From contig NZ_JARXXV010000001.1 of assembly GCF_029893825.1 (NCBI RefSeq), forward strand, positions 620,001-684,000: 64,000 nt of DNA. Direction: 5' to 3'. Shown here piece by piece: positions 10,956-19,930 of this stretch (the stretch's first letter is position 1; each line of letters starts with the position of its first letter). The translations under genes and the position numbers were made by a program. The DNA comes from Aurantimicrobium minutum (GTDB lineage: Bacteria > Actinomycetota > Actinomycetes > Actinomycetales > Microbacteriaceae). Under the pieces are notes generated by a model. The model was not told the origin of the DNA. It searched no databases and worked only from the letters and a program-made list of their open reading frames with translations.

Positions 10956-12739
10956 TAGAGACCTCGCGCAGAAATCAGGCCCTGGGTGTAACCCAGGAGA
11001 CGAATCTTGTCTTTACTACCCAGTGGTGGCACGTAGAACGCGAGCTCCATGCCATAGGTGGATTCGACGCCCGAGGTGGAAGTGCTGATACCGCTGAGGA
11101 TCTTTGCTTGACCCTCAGGGCTGACAGAAGCACCAGCTTGGGTGGGACGAACGGTTTCGATTTCGTTCAAACTCACCGTCACGATTGCGCCAGAGTCCAA
11201 TGTTGCCAGGCCTAGTGGTGTTCCCGAGCCTGCATTCTGGCTGAACTCGAGGGAGGCATGTTCAGACACTGAGGCTGCCTTTTGAGCCTTGTAATCTTTA
11301 CCAACTTGGGTAACCAGGGTGTCAGCAGTGAAATCGAACAGGCCGTAATAGGGGCTGTCAGTTCCCTGCGTCAGCACAGAACCGTATGCCGCTGAGAGCT
11401 GGTCTGGGGAGATCAGTAGCAGCTTTGAATCTGGCGGAACCAACGCCGATCCCACGTTCGCAGGTGCAACGGTGGGCACGGTGGCATTGGGCTCTAAGGT
11501 CACCATGTATTCCACGTGATAGTTATCACGAGGTGAATTCTGAATCATCATCAGACCCATGGTGGGAACCGACGGGTCATTCTCATTCTGAACAACGGCA
11601 ATGACCTGGCGAGGCCAGGTGGCCGTTGCCTGAGGCATGGTGAATGTAATCGGTGAAGCAGCAAGCTTGGGAAGTGATGCTACTGATCCATCTGCTTTAC
11701 GAATGGAATAGTTCGCTGCGCGGATCTCCTGGGCTGGGCCAATCAATCGCGTTCCCGACAGCGCGGCATCCAGCGTCTCATCTGCCGTGGTGACGGTTTC
11801 TGAGATGCGGCTCAAAATACGCTGCAGCTGACGCTCAGACACCGCTGGTGGCTGTCCATCAATTTCTACCGACTGCGTTGCAGTGGGGGTTGGTTCGACC
11901 ACACCTTGGCCTGAGTTGTAGGGACTACACGAGCTCAGACCCAGGGTGAGCGCCCCGGCAAGGCCGAGAGCAATAAAACTGGAACCGCGGGTAATTCCAC
12001 GGCGGCCCTTCGGCAGTGCACTCACCAAAGAAGAGGGCTTCGGCATGCTCAGTGCACGAGGCTTAGGTGGCTTGGGGAGGCGACCGCGGCGACGTGGACC
12101 TTGAGAGTTGCGGTCGTGGCGCAATGCCCACAAATACAGAATCAAACCAATCAAAGCCAGGATTCCACCGCCGATGATGAAACCAGTGGCGAAAGGAATA
12201 CGGCTGGGAAGAGGCCACGAGATAGTTACGTTGCCTGGAGCATTGGTTTTTCCATCAGCGGCGATGATGGCTGACATGTCCTTATCTAAGAAGGTAGCCA
12301 ATGTCGCGGTCGACTTACCGGCCTTCTCCCCCAGCCACAAGTCACTGCCTTCAGGAGTGACAATGGTGGCTTCTGTCAGTGCCGGAGTCTCCTTGGGAGT
12401 TTCTTCGGTGACATGAGTAGTTCCCTCACCAAAGACGAAGTCACTCTTCTTGGTTGAATACTTCAAAACGTCATAGTCATCGGCACCAATCCAGGCAGCC
12501 ACATCTTCACTACGACCAAAGCCGACAAATGTTGCCTTGGTTCCCGAGACAGTAATGATGGGGTTTGTGCCGTGCAAGGTCAGAGTCTTGCCGTCAATGA
12601 CCATGTAGGGAGCATTGGTATCCACCGTGGTGGTGAGGGTGGTGTATTCGTCGCCAGCAAAGAACACTTTCTGGACAACACCCACACCCAGCAAAACTGC
12701 AGCCACGGCAAACACACCAATGGCAATTAGGAACCGCAC
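10955..12739 (-). CDS. Membrane protein with internal lipobox-like segment, function unknown
   Basis: I do not recognise a named family. The start is set at GTG 12739, because a strong Shine-Dalgarno (GGAGGAG) sits 6 nt upstream; a longer frame from 12754 would include it as codons. About 594 residues: TM1 about 1-23, an extracytoplasmic domain of about 150 residues, TM2 about 183-205 with a following Arg/Pro/Lys-rich cytoplasmic linker, then a third hydrophobic stretch ending ALTLGLSSC at about residue 271. The last resembles a lipoprotein signal and lipobox inside the chain. The remaining about 320 residues form a soluble domain. It looks like a fusion of a two-TM protein and a lipoprotein, and it is coupled to the CnoX-like gene. 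Confidence 0.75.
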   Translation of the reverse strand: MRFLIAIGVFAVAAVLLGVGVVQKVFFAGDEYTTLTTTVDTNAPYMVIDGKTLTLHGTNPIITVSGTKATFVGFGRSEDVAAWIGADDYDVLKYSTKKSDFVFGEGTTHVTEETPKETPALTEATIVTPEGSDLWLGEKAGKSTATLATFLDKDMSAIIAADGKTNAPGNVTISWPLPSRIPFATGFIIGGGILALIGLILYLWALRHDRNSQGPRRRGRLPKPPKPRALSMPKPSSLVSALPKGRRGITRGSSFIALGLAGALTLGLSSCSPYNSGQGVVEPTPTATQSVEIDGQPPAVSERQLQRILSRISETVTTADETLDAALSGTRLIGPAQEIRAANYSIRKADGSVASLPKLAASPITFTMPQATATWPRQVIAVVQNENDPSVPTMGLMMIQNSPRDNYHVEYMVTLEPNATVPTVAPANVGSALVPPDSKLLLISPDQLSAAYGSVLTQGTDSPYYGLFDFTADTLVTQVGKDYKAQKAASVSEHASLEFSQNAGSGTPLGLATLDSGAIVTVSLNEIETVRPTQAGASVSPEGQAKILSGISTSTSGVESTYGMELAFYVPPLGSKDKIRLLGYTQGLISARGL

Positions 12740-12838
12740 GATTATCTCCTCCACGTATTCCGCGAGACATCAGATTGTTACGTCGACGCGTCACGTTAAG
12801 TCAGTAATAAAGATACCCGAAAGCACGATGACAAACCT

Positions 12839-12860
12839 GAGAGGGGCCTCAACCCCTCTC
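12839..12860. repeat. Perfect 8-bp inverted repeat in a divergent intergenic region
   Basis: GAGAGGGG and CCCCTCTC flank a 6-nt loop between two divergent genes. No T-tract follows on either strand, so it is not an obvious terminator. It could be an operator or a leader hairpin of the downstream DivIVA-like gene. Confidence 0.5.
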
Positions 12861-12939
12861 CCGTCCTGCGCGATGGAGCACAGCTAGGTAGACTCACACA
12901 GTTGGAAATCCCCCAAGACGGGGCCTATGGAGGTCAACG

Positions 12940-14037
12940 GTGGCATCGGAAGAATCGTTTTCTCGCGTCCTGCGCGGATACGACCCCGCTGAGGTTGATC
13001 CCCTCATTCAAAAGCTTCGCCGTGAGTTACTCAGTGCGAAATCTTTACACGACGACTCCATCGCTCAACTCAAGCAAATAGAGGCACGTCTAGCCGAGCT
13101 GGAACTTGAATCAGATGTGAAGGCTTCCCCCACTGTTGAAGGATTGAGCACCGCACTGAATAACAAGCTCAAGAAAGCAGACAAACTCGCTGCTGAGATT
13201 GTTCGAAGAGCAGAAAGCGATGCGTTGCTCATTCGTTCAGCTGCAGAAAAAACTGCTAACAAATTCGTTGACGCGGCACGAGAAGGATTTGAGCAGGCAC
13301 GTGCCGAAGCACAACAACTCTCTGAACAACTTGCTACCCAAGCTCGGGAAGAAGCACAGAGAATTCTTACCGAAGCCCGTGCCGCAGCTGAAAACATAGT
13401 TGCCGCAGGCCACAGTGACGCGCTGCAATTACGAGGTGAAGCGTCCACCATCGCAGCGAACCTTCGCGCCGAGAGCCACAACGAAATTGCCCGACTCAAA
13501 GCAGATGCCCAGCGAGAAATAGAAGAGCTGAAGTTGGTGCTCACGTCACAAACCAACCCTGAAATCTCAGTCAACGACAAAATTATGAGCATTCTCAAAC
13601 TGAATGCGGACGGTGCTGCGATTCGTGCAGAGATGGAAGCAGAGCTTCAAATTCGGCACCAAGAATCCGTGCTGCAAACTGAGAAGTACGTTGGTGCTGC
13701 TGAAGCACAGCTAGCTACTGCTCGGACCCGTCAACGCGCTATTGAATCAGAGTGCGAACGACTTGAGGCAACGGCGACCGAAGAAGCGAAACGTATCGTT
13801 GAACAGGCCCGTCAAAAGGCAGCTGTCGAGCTCGACAGTGCACAAAAACTCGCGCGCAAAAAAATTAACGACGCCGAGAAGTATGTTGCGGCCGTTATTT
13901 CGTCTATCTACTCCCAAATTGATGGCCTCCACGTGGAGCGGGAAGCCGTCGCTTCGTTCTTTGACGCGCTACGGTTGGAGTTAGAACACAGCTTGGGCAA
14001 ATCTTCGCCTCAGAAGAAGCTGACTACCAAACGTTAA
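12940..14037 (+). CDS. DivIVA-domain coiled-coil protein
   Basis: The 365-residue protein starts with GTG after a good Shine-Dalgarno (GGAGGT). Residues 5-25 (FSRVLRGYDPAEVDPLIQKL) form the short membrane-curvature motif of DivIVA/Wag31 proteins. The rest is an almost uninterrupted Ala/Glu/Arg-rich coiled coil with ATPase-stator-like heptads. Such proteins mark cell poles or septa and organise peptidoglycan synthesis in actinobacteria. It is too long and too far from ftsZ to be assumed the main Wag31. The next gene, a permease, begins 10 bp downstream, so the two are probably cotranscribed. Confidence 0.8.
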   Translation: MASEESFSRVLRGYDPAEVDPLIQKLRRELLSAKSLHDDSIAQLKQIEARLAELELESDVKASPTVEGLSTALNNKLKKADKLAAEIVRRAESDALLIRSAAEKTANKFVDAAREGFEQARAEAQQLSEQLATQAREEAQRILTEARAAAENIVAAGHSDALQLRGEASTIAANLRAESHNEIARLKADAQREIEELKLVLTSQTNPEISVNDKIMSILKLNADGAAIRAEMEAELQIRHQESVLQTEKYVGAAEAQLATARTRQRAIESECERLEATATEEAKRIVEQARQKAAVELDSAQKLARKKINDAEKYVAAVISSIYSQIDGLHVEREAVASFFDALRLELEHSLGKSSPQKKLTTKR

Positions 14038-14047
14038 GGAGTACCCG

Positions 14048-15097
14048 ATGAGAATCCAGAATGCATTCCGCGCTGGTTTGATCGGTAGCTTGGGCGTCGG
14101 CCTGGGTATCGTGTTGATGACGGCAGTTCAGTCCCTCGCCACGGTTCTCACCTACATCTTTATTGCCCTCTTCCTTTCGTTGGGCCTTGACCCTGCCGTG
14201 AAATGGCTCACCGCAAAAGGCCTGCCCAAGTGGGCTGCCATCCTCACCGTGGTGATCATTGTTGTCGGTGCCTTCGTGGCCATCTTGGTCGCGGTTGTGC
14301 CCATGATGGTCGATCAGATTATCTCGCTGTGGAATACCTTGCCGAAGGAAATTACGACGCTGAAAACACAGGACTGGATTGCCTATATTCAAAAGCAATT
14401 CGGCAGCGTAATTGATGTCAACCAGGTCATTACCGAAGTGGGCAAGTTCTTTGGAGATCCCGCAAACATTGGCAAGATTGCTGGTGGTGCACTCGCAGTT
14501 GGTGTTGGCGTTGCTAACGCTCTGACGGGCACGCTAATCGTAGTTATCTTGACTCTGTACTTCACCGCGTCTTTGCAAACCATCAAGGACACCGCTTACT
14601 CTCTGGTTCCTCTGAGCAAGCGTCAGAAGTTCGTTGAAATGAGCGAAGAGATTACCGGCGGTGTGGGTAAGTATGTTGTGGGCCAAATCTCTTTGGCAGC
14701 GTTGAACGGTATTTTGGCATTCATCATGCTGACCCTCATTGGCGGAAAGCAAGTCATGCTCTTTGCCTTCCTGGCTTTCTTGTTCGCATTGATCCCACTC
14801 ATTGGTACTGTGATGGCGTCCATCATTGTGACCCTGGGTCAGCTCGTTCTCGCCGATTCACAGGTTGCCATCATCATCGGCATCTACTTCCTGATTTATA
14901 TGCAGGTTGAGGCGTATGTCTTCAGCCCCAAGATCATGAACAAGGCAATCTCAATCCCCGGTTCCATTGTGGTGATTGCCGCACTGGCTGGTGGAACGCT
15001 GATGGGCATCTTGGGTGCACTGGTGGCAATCCCCATCGCAGCATCCATTGTGCTGATTATCAAAGAAGTGGTCATACCGGCCCAAAACGAGGCCTAG
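14048..15097 (+). CDS. AI-2E family transporter (PerM/YdiK-type)
   Basis: The 349-residue integral membrane protein has an early hydrophobic pair (about 10-45 and 60-85), an amphipathic middle region and further membrane segments from about 205 to the end. This is the pattern of the PF01594 family (TqsA, PerM, YdiK). The segment LFAFLAFLFALIPLIGT is close to the conserved P-x-x-G motif. Members include an AI-2 exporter and Na+/H+ antiporters, so the substrate cannot be predicted. The gene has an upstream Shine-Dalgarno (AAGGAG) and ends in a hairpin shared with the convergent hydrolase. Confidence 0.88.
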   Translation: MRIQNAFRAGLIGSLGVGLGIVLMTAVQSLATVLTYIFIALFLSLGLDPAVKWLTAKGLPKWAAILTVVIIVVGAFVAILVAVVPMMVDQIISLWNTLPKEITTLKTQDWIAYIQKQFGSVIDVNQVITEVGKFFGDPANIGKIAGGALAVGVGVANALTGTLIVVILTLYFTASLQTIKDTAYSLVPLSKRQKFVEMSEEITGGVGKYVVGQISLAALNGILAFIMLTLIGGKQVMLFAFLAFLFALIPLIGTVMASIIVTLGQLVLADSQVAIIIGIYFLIYMQVEAYVFSPKIMNKAISIPGSIVVIAALAGGTLMGILGALVAIPIAASIVLIIKEVVIPAQNEA

Positions 15098-15118
15098 TAC
15101 TCCCGCGTCAGGAGTACT
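15096..15118. terminator. Hairpin between convergent genes (possible bidirectional terminator)
   Basis: AGTACTCC and GGAGTACT form an 8-bp stem around a 7-nt loop. It overlaps the stop region of the AI-2E gene and the stop of the opposing hydrolase. There is no long T-run, so efficiency is uncertain. Confidence 0.5.
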
Positions 15119-15855
15119 TAGTCGCTGGAGCCTGCGACAGGACCATCCCACCATTCCGGTAGGGGTACTGCAGCAGGATTCACGCGTTCAACAATCTCGT
15201 TAAGCACACGCTTGGTTTGGTTTTCCCCCACCCACAGGTGCTTGCCGCCCTCCACCTCGACAATGTCAATGTGTGAAACAGAAGAGAAACGCTCGCGCGC
15301 TTCGGGGCCCTGCAGATAATCATCCAGCTCAGGCACGAGAGCGATGAGTTGACGATGATCGCCATCCCAGGCAGCAACCTCTTCGGGGGTTGCCCGGTGG
15401 AGCGGCGGCGAGAGCAAAATGGCTCCCACAATGGCGTGCTCTCGCCCATACTTCAACGCCAGTTCTGTCCCGAAAGACCAGCCCACCAACCAGGGGTTGG
15501 GCAATCCACGTGCGGCGACAAAATCCATAGCTGCCGCAACATCAGCTTGTTCCGTGATGCCGTGACCAAACTCTCCGTGGCTGTGTCCACGAGCAGACTT
15601 TGTGCCACGGGTATTGAATCGCAACACCGCGATGTTCGCCAGTGCAGGTAATCGACCTGCTGCCTTGCGCAGGATGTGGGAGTCCATGAAACCGCCGGCA
15701 GTAGGCAGGGGGTGCAACGTCACCAGCGTGGCAACAGGAGCACCATCGAGCGGCATCGCCAGCTCACCCACGAGCGTTAGCCCGTCGCTGGTGTGAAGTT
15801 CAATCTCTTCACGGTGTGCAGGCAGGTTAATCCCACCACGAATTTCAGTACTCAC
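15118..15855 (-). CDS. Alpha/beta hydrolase
   Basis: A 245-residue alpha/beta-hydrolase with the nucleophile elbow GWSFGTELAL, a candidate acid in the VPELDD region and a C-terminal His in GGKHLWVG. The HPLPTAGGFMDSHIL segment resembles the oxyanion-hole region of the YtfL/CocE-like short hydrolases annotated in actinobacteria. I place the start at GTG 15855, 2 nt after the upstream stop, with GGAGG 10 nt away; an in-frame TTG at 15873 lies inside the upstream gene. Substrate unknown. Confidence 0.85.
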   Translation of the reverse strand: MSTEIRGGINLPAHREEIELHTSDGLTLVGELAMPLDGAPVATLVTLHPLPTAGGFMDSHILRKAAGRLPALANIAVLRFNTRGTKSARGHSHGEFGHGITEQADVAAAMDFVAARGLPNPWLVGWSFGTELALKYGREHAIVGAILLSPPLHRATPEEVAAWDGDHRQLIALVPELDDYLQGPEARERFSSVSHIDIVEVEGGKHLWVGENQTKRVLNEIVERVNPAAVPLPEWWDGPVAGSSD

Positions 15856-15857
15856 GT

Positions 15858-16148
15858 TTAGCTCATCCTCCAACAGGCTTCGTGCCAGTGACGACGTGCC
15901 TCAACATCAGCAAGATCGCCCAGAATGCCATCATTACGCCATGCCACCAGGTGTGAGACACCTGGAGCGATCTCGAGCGAGCATCCCGGACAGGTGTAGG
16001 ACTTAGCCGCATTGAGGGCAGAAATAGGCTGAACGGTCCATTCGCGTCCCTTGCGGACTTCCGTGCGTCGCCAGCCTGTGGTCAGTCTCTCCACATCCAG
16101 CGGCTCGTAGTCAGCGTCACGTTTGCGCGAACGATTGTTGCGTGCCAT
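15858..16148 (-). CDS. Small conserved actinobacterial protein with CxxC...H...C metal-site pattern
   Basis: A 96-residue protein with a basic N-terminus (RNNRSRKRD), then CPGC at about 53-56 and a distal HWHEAC near 88-93. Together these could bind one zinc. Similar short proteins are widespread in actinobacteria and often carry a vague ATP/GTP-binding label that I would not repeat. It is locked in a tight operon: its ATG overlaps the upstream SLT gene stop (TAATG), and its stop lies 2 nt before the hydrolase start. Confidence 0.75.
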   Translation of the reverse strand: MARNNRSRKRDADYEPLDVERLTTGWRRTEVRKGREWTVQPISALNAAKSYTCPGCSLEIAPGVSHLVAWRNDGILGDLADVEARRHWHEACWRMS

Positions 16149-16846
16149 TAGTACCAGTGAACAGCTTCAGAGTGCGCCCACGCACCACAGGGTGAACCGT
16201 AACGACCCTCGATGTATCGAAGACCCCACTCAATCTGTGTAGCGGGGTTGGTCTGCCAGTCATCAGCCACGGTTGCCATCTTTTCACCAGGCAAAGCCTG
16301 CGGAATACCGTAAGCACCACTGCCGGTGTTGTGGGCATAGACGTTCCAGTGAGACTCGCGGTTCCACAGCGCCACCAGACAGTCGTATTGATCCATACCC
16401 CAGCCACGTGCCTTCACAGCGGCAAGACCGAGTGCCTGAGCAGTGTCGGGATCGGGAACACCTGCAGCGGGGGCAGAGGCAGAAGCCTTCGCAGCCGAAC
16501 GCGCAGAAACAGTCACACCATCACGTCCGGCAGCTGTGGTGTAAGTGCCAGAAAGGGTTACTTCTTGACCATCGGGGGCAACGATAGTTGCGGGGATGTA
16601 ATACGGAGAAGCAACAGCACCTGAATAGGGGTCAACGACGTTGACGAGCAAGACACCCACCGTGATGAGGAAGGCAGAAGAAAACAGGCTAAATGAGCGC
16701 TGCGAAGGGAACAAACTGGGTACGACAAGACGAGGACGAACAACAGAGCTGGCTGCGAGACGCACCTTGCCCTTGTTCGCGGTTTCTCGTAACGAGGCAA
16801 CGACAGTCTGTGCTGGCGTGCTGGTTACATCTGAATGTCTACCCAC
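16148..16846 (-). CDS. Membrane-anchored lytic transglycosylase-like (SLT domain) protein
   Basis: The 232-residue protein has a cytoplasmic N-terminus, one membrane segment (about 50-72), a Val/Thr-rich linker and a C-terminal SLT fold. The putative catalytic Glu is in LWNRESHWNV, followed by GAYGIPQ and a terminal EWGLRYIEGRYGSPCGAW block as in Rpf/SLT-like actinobacterial cell-wall enzymes. It would cleave peptidoglycan outside the membrane. A TAAAAT -10 box lies 9 nt before the GTG start, so the mRNA leader would be only a few nucleotides. Confidence 0.85.
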   Translation of the reverse strand: MGRHSDVTSTPAQTVVASLRETANKGKVRLAASSVVRPRLVVPSLFPSQRSFSLFSSAFLITVGVLLVNVVDPYSGAVASPYYIPATIVAPDGQEVTLSGTYTTAAGRDGVTVSARSAAKASASAPAAGVPDPDTAQALGLAAVKARGWGMDQYDCLVALWNRESHWNVYAHNTGSGAYGIPQALPGEKMATVADDWQTNPATQIEWGLRYIEGRYGSPCGAWAHSEAVHWY

Positions 16847-16855
16847 AGTTCTCTG

Positions 16856-16861
16856 ATTTTA
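16856..16861 (-). promoter_or_regulatory. Predicted -10 box of the SLT-protein operon
   Basis: TAAAAT ends 9 nt before the GTG start at 16846. The predicted leader is about 2-3 nt and there is no convincing Shine-Dalgarno. Confidence 0.45.
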
Positions 16862-16909
16862 GCCCAGAAGCCTGTGAATCAGCCACCAGAGTGGCTCTGA
16901 ACAGGGGTT

Positions 16910-17461
16910 TTAGTTGTTTCCGAGGGACAGAAGTAAGTCGATCAGTGCGTCCAGCACCGCATCCACTTGAGCTTCGTCATACCCGCCACGGGCCGCACGG
17001 AAGGTCACCGAGCGCACATCAGCAACGCTGAGTGGCTCTCCTGAAAGCAAATAGGCATTCACGCGCTCAGCAAATGCATCAACATCTTTGACGGCATATC
17101 CCTGAGTGAGGAAACCCACTCGAGAGAAACGATGCTTGGGCTCACGTGAGAAACGAGCGGTGAGCACAGCTGCACTCTGACTTGCTTGTTCCAGTAGTGC
17201 CGCCTCACCAATAGTTGCCAACGCAACGGCACGCTCACGCTCAGCAAACGCGGTCTCTAGGCGCTCCAGCGCGCCATCGACGTGACGGGTTGAGTAGCCA
17301 CCCTTGTGCAGGGAGAAGGAGGTGTCGCGAATAGCGCGAGAAGTGAGGGAGGTGGCTCCAGCGATATTACTGTCATAGGCAACGCGGGCTTCAGCAATGA
17401 AGGCATCAACCTCAGCGGTGTTGTAACCACGGGTGCCGCGCTTCACGCGGGGAAAAGACAT
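16910..17461 (-). CDS. Four-repeat DivIVA-motif protein
   Basis: A 183-residue protein made of four related DivIVA-like units of about 45 residues. Each has a Gly-Tyr turn and an (E/H/D)VD element: GYNTAEVDAF, GYSTRHVDGA, GYAVKDVDAF and GYDEAQVDAV. There is no long coiled coil, unlike classic DivIVA. Single units bind negatively curved membrane in the family, so tandem units could act as a multivalent polar or septal adaptor; this is inference. A GTG at 17467 is an alternative start; ATG 17461 has TAAGTT 8 nt upstream, consistent with a near-leaderless mRNA. It lies downstream of cdsA. Confidence 0.78.
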   Translation of the reverse strand: MSFPRVKRGTRGYNTAEVDAFIAEARVAYDSNIAGATSLTSRAIRDTSFSLHKGGYSTRHVDGALERLETAFAERERAVALATIGEAALLEQASQSAAVLTARFSREPKHRFSRVGFLTQGYAVKDVDAFAERVNAYLLSGEPLSVADVRSVTFRAARGGYDEAQVDAVLDALIDLLLSLGNN

Positions 17462-17498
17462 ACTCACAGAACTTATTGTTTCAGAAGATGTTCAAGAC

Positions 17499-18473
17499 TT
17501 AGTGCACGACGAGGATATAGATCAGGTATGTCACTAAAGCAGAGGGAAGAATCGAGTCCAGACGATCCAAGAATCCACCGTGACCAGCAAGCCAGGAGCT
17601 CATGTCCTTGACTCCGATGGTGCGCTTGATGTGGGACTCTCCGAGATCACCCAAGGTGGCCGTGACCAAGATGATGGGCCCCATGATCAACCCGAACCAC
17701 CAGGGTTGACCAATCATGAACATGCTCAATAAGATTCCAGCAATAATGGCTGCCAGTCCCGCGCCAGCAAAACCTTCCCACGTCTTCTTAGGACTGATCT
17801 TGGGCGCCATCGGGTGCTTGCCGAAGTTCAAACCGCTGACATAGGCACCGGTGTCGACAGAAACCACCATGATCAAGAAGGCCAAGGTCCACCACTGACC
17901 GTTGGGCTCGGCAACGAGCGCAACAGCAAAGCTACCCAAACCCGTGACATAAGCCTGCACGAAGGCAGCTGCCTGTGCGTCCTTGACCAAGCTGACGTCA
18001 GCAGTGGCGTGATAGCCGCGCTTGATATCAAACCAACGCCACAGCACCACAACGATTGTGCCAAGAGCGGCGAAAGCCAGTGCTGCCAGTGCGCCAAAGT
18101 AATAGGCAATCGGAACTGCTGCCACAGCCACCACACCTGTGGGAATGCGTGGAACCCTGCGCCCCATGGCCTGGAGTGCAGTAGCTAACTCAACCGAGGA
18201 AATACCCAGCAGTACTGCCGCAAAGAGCATGAATAGGTCTTTATTGACCAACAAGCTCAGCAGTAATAGTCCCCCGAGGACAATGCCGATACCGATGGCG
18301 CCGAGAAGGTTACGCCCAGACTTTTGCTTAATGCGTTCATTAGTCTTTTCGAACTGCATTCGCCGGGCTTCGAGCTGACGCTCGAAGTCTGCACGAGTGG
18401 CACGAAACTGCGCATGCAGTTCACCAGCAGGATTTCTCCTGCTGTGCTCATCTCGATGGGGATTCTCGTTCAT
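17499..18473 (-). CDS. cdsA: Phosphatidate cytidylyltransferase CdsA
   Basis: CdsA makes CDP-diacylglycerol from phosphatidic acid and CTP, the branch point of phospholipid synthesis. The 324-residue protein has a charged cytoplasmic N-terminus of about 60 residues, about eight membrane segments and the diagnostic C-terminal signature SHIKRTIGVKDMSSWL followed by GHGGFLDRLDS. The order rpsB-tsf-pyrH-frr-cdsA is the usual bacterial one. The long charged N-terminus is typical of actinobacterial homologues. Confidence 0.95.
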   Translation of the reverse strand: MNENPHRDEHSRRNPAGELHAQFRATRADFERQLEARRMQFEKTNERIKQKSGRNLLGAIGIGIVLGGLLLLSLLVNKDLFMLFAAVLLGISSVELATALQAMGRRVPRIPTGVVAVAAVPIAYYFGALAALAFAALGTIVVVLWRWFDIKRGYHATADVSLVKDAQAAAFVQAYVTGLGSFAVALVAEPNGQWWTLAFLIMVVSVDTGAYVSGLNFGKHPMAPKISPKKTWEGFAGAGLAAIIAGILLSMFMIGQPWWFGLIMGPIILVTATLGDLGESHIKRTIGVKDMSSWLAGHGGFLDRLDSILPSALVTYLIYILVVH

Positions 18474-18494
18474 GCCTGGGCCCAGAGATGGGGG

Positions 18495-19049
18495 CTAAAC
18501 CTTGAGAAGTTCAGCTTCCTTGTGCTTGAGGGCGTCATCGATAGCGTCTACAAACTTCTTCGTGATCGCTTCGAGTTCTTTTTCTCCACGTGCACGTTCG
18601 TCATCGCCGAGCTCACCCTTGAAGGCATCAATGCCGTCCTTGGCACTACGGCGAATGTTACGCAGGGAAACCTTGGCGTCTTCAGCTTTTGCCTTAACGA
18701 TCTTGACGTATTCCTTACGACGCTCTTCAGTGAGCTCGGGCATGGTGACGCGAATCACGTTGCCGTCGTTGGTGGGGTTAGCGTCCAGGTTGGGCACGTC
18801 GCGGATTGCCTGCTCAATGTCGCGCAGTGCGCTCTTGTCGAACGGGGTGATCAGCAAGGTGCGAGCCTCAGGGTTCTGCATCGAGGCAAGCTGAGCCAGC
18901 GGTGTGGGGGTTCCGTAGTAAGTCACCATGACCTTCTGGAACATTGCGGGGTTGGCGCGACCCGTGCGCACGTTAGAGAAATCTTCTTTGGCTACTTCAA
19001 CAGCCTTGGCCATACGCTCTGAGGCATCTGATAGTACTTCCGCAATCAC
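18495..19049 (-). CDS. frr: Ribosome recycling factor
   Basis: The 184-residue protein splits post-termination ribosomes together with EF-G. The length is standard and family landmarks are present: [10 protein letters not shown] near residue 29, the helical tip region, [13 protein letters not shown] and the C-terminal [11 protein letters not shown]. The GTG start at 19049 follows AAGGAG at 7 nt. It lies 36 bp downstream of pyrH in the ribosomal/translation operon. Confidence 0.97.
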   Translation of the reverse strand: MIAEVLSDASERMAKAVEVAKEDFSNVRTGRANPAMFQKVMVTYYGTPTPLAQLASMQNPEARTLLITPFDKSALRDIEQAIRDVPNLDANPTNDGNVIRVTMPELTEERRKEYVKIVKAKAEDAKVSLRNIRRSAKDGIDAFKGELGDDERARGEKELEAITKKFVDAIDDALKHKEAELLKV

Positions 19050-19085
19050 GGTAACTCCTTGAAATTTGGTGCGATGGTCTTCAGT

Positions 19086-19799
19086 CTAGTTGGTGACCAG
19101 TGTGCCGATCTTTTCGCCCAAGATGGCCTTAGTGATGTTGCCGGAAGGCTCCATACCGAACACGCGCATAGGCATCTTGTTATCCATGCACAGGCTGAAT
19201 GCGGTCGAGTCAACCACCTTGAGGCCACGCTTGAGGGCATCGCGGAAGGTGACCGACTCCAGCTTTTCTGCACTGGGGTCCGTCTTGGGGTCTGCGGTGT
19301 AGACGCCGTCAACACCGTTCTTGGCAACGAGCACCTCATCGGCGTGAATTTCAAGTGCGCGCTGAGCGGAGACGGTGTCGGTAGAGAAGAAGGGTAGACC
19401 TGCACCAGCACCGAAGACGACCACGCGGCCCTTCTCCAGGTGACGGATTGCACGAAGTGGCAGGTAAGGCTCAGCAACCTGGCTCATGGCAATGGCTGAC
19501 TGCACGCGGGTGGCAGCACCTGCCTGCTCGAGGAAGTCCTGCAGAGCAAGAGCGTTCATGACGGTGCCGAGCATACCCATGTAGTCGGCACGTGCACGAT
19601 CCATACCGCGCTGAGACAGCTCAGCACCGCGGAAGAAGTTTCCACCACCGACGACGACGGCAATGTCGACATCCTTCGATGCCGCCGCAATCTCGCGAGC
19701 AATCGCGCTGACCACGTCGGGGTTGACACCGAGTCCACCACCACCGAATGCCTCACCCGAAAGCTTGAGTAGAACGCGACGGCGGGTGTTTGTCGGCAT
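19086..19799 (-). CDS. pyrH: Uridylate kinase PyrH
   Basis: PyrH phosphorylates UMP to UDP for nucleotide synthesis. The 237-residue amino-acid-kinase fold protein begins with the nucleotide-binding [11 protein letters not shown] loop, has [10 protein letters not shown], and the [11 protein letters not shown] region near the C-terminus. The hexameric bacterial enzymes have this length. The ATG has the upstream site AAGGA. It follows tsf after a terminator, so it may have its own promoter in the 131-bp gap. Confidence 0.97.
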   Translation of the reverse strand: MPTNTRRRVLLKLSGEAFGGGGLGVNPDVVSAIAREIAAASKDVDIAVVVGGGNFFRGAELSQRGMDRARADYMGMLGTVMNALALQDFLEQAGAATRVQSAIAMSQVAEPYLPLRAIRHLEKGRVVVFGAGAGLPFFSTDTVSAQRALEIHADEVLVAKNGVDGVYTADPKTDPSAEKLESVTFRDALKRGLKVVDSTAFSLCMDNKMPMRVFGMEPSGNITKAILGEKIGTLVTN

Positions 19800-19877
19800 G
19801 AGTTTCCTTATCTAAAAGCAGTGGCGCTAGAACTAATTTACTGGGTGCATGGCATGAGCTGATACCCACCACACATG

Positions 19878-19912
19878 AAAGAAGCCCGATCCATAGTGGA
19901 CCGGGCTTCTTT
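19878..19912 (-). terminator. Rho-independent terminator after tsf
   Basis: A long stem pairs AAAGAAGCCCG...TCCA with TGGA...CGGGCTTCTTT around a short TAG loop. On the minus strand the hairpin ends in TTCTTT. It separates rpsB-tsf from pyrH. Confidence 0.8.
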
Positions 19913-19930
19913 ACGAGATAACCGAAACGA

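Noticed and set aside
18324-19022. 232-residue plus-strand open frame opposite cdsA and frr
   Set aside because: Spans two convincing genes on the other strand and their gap; no family resemblance.
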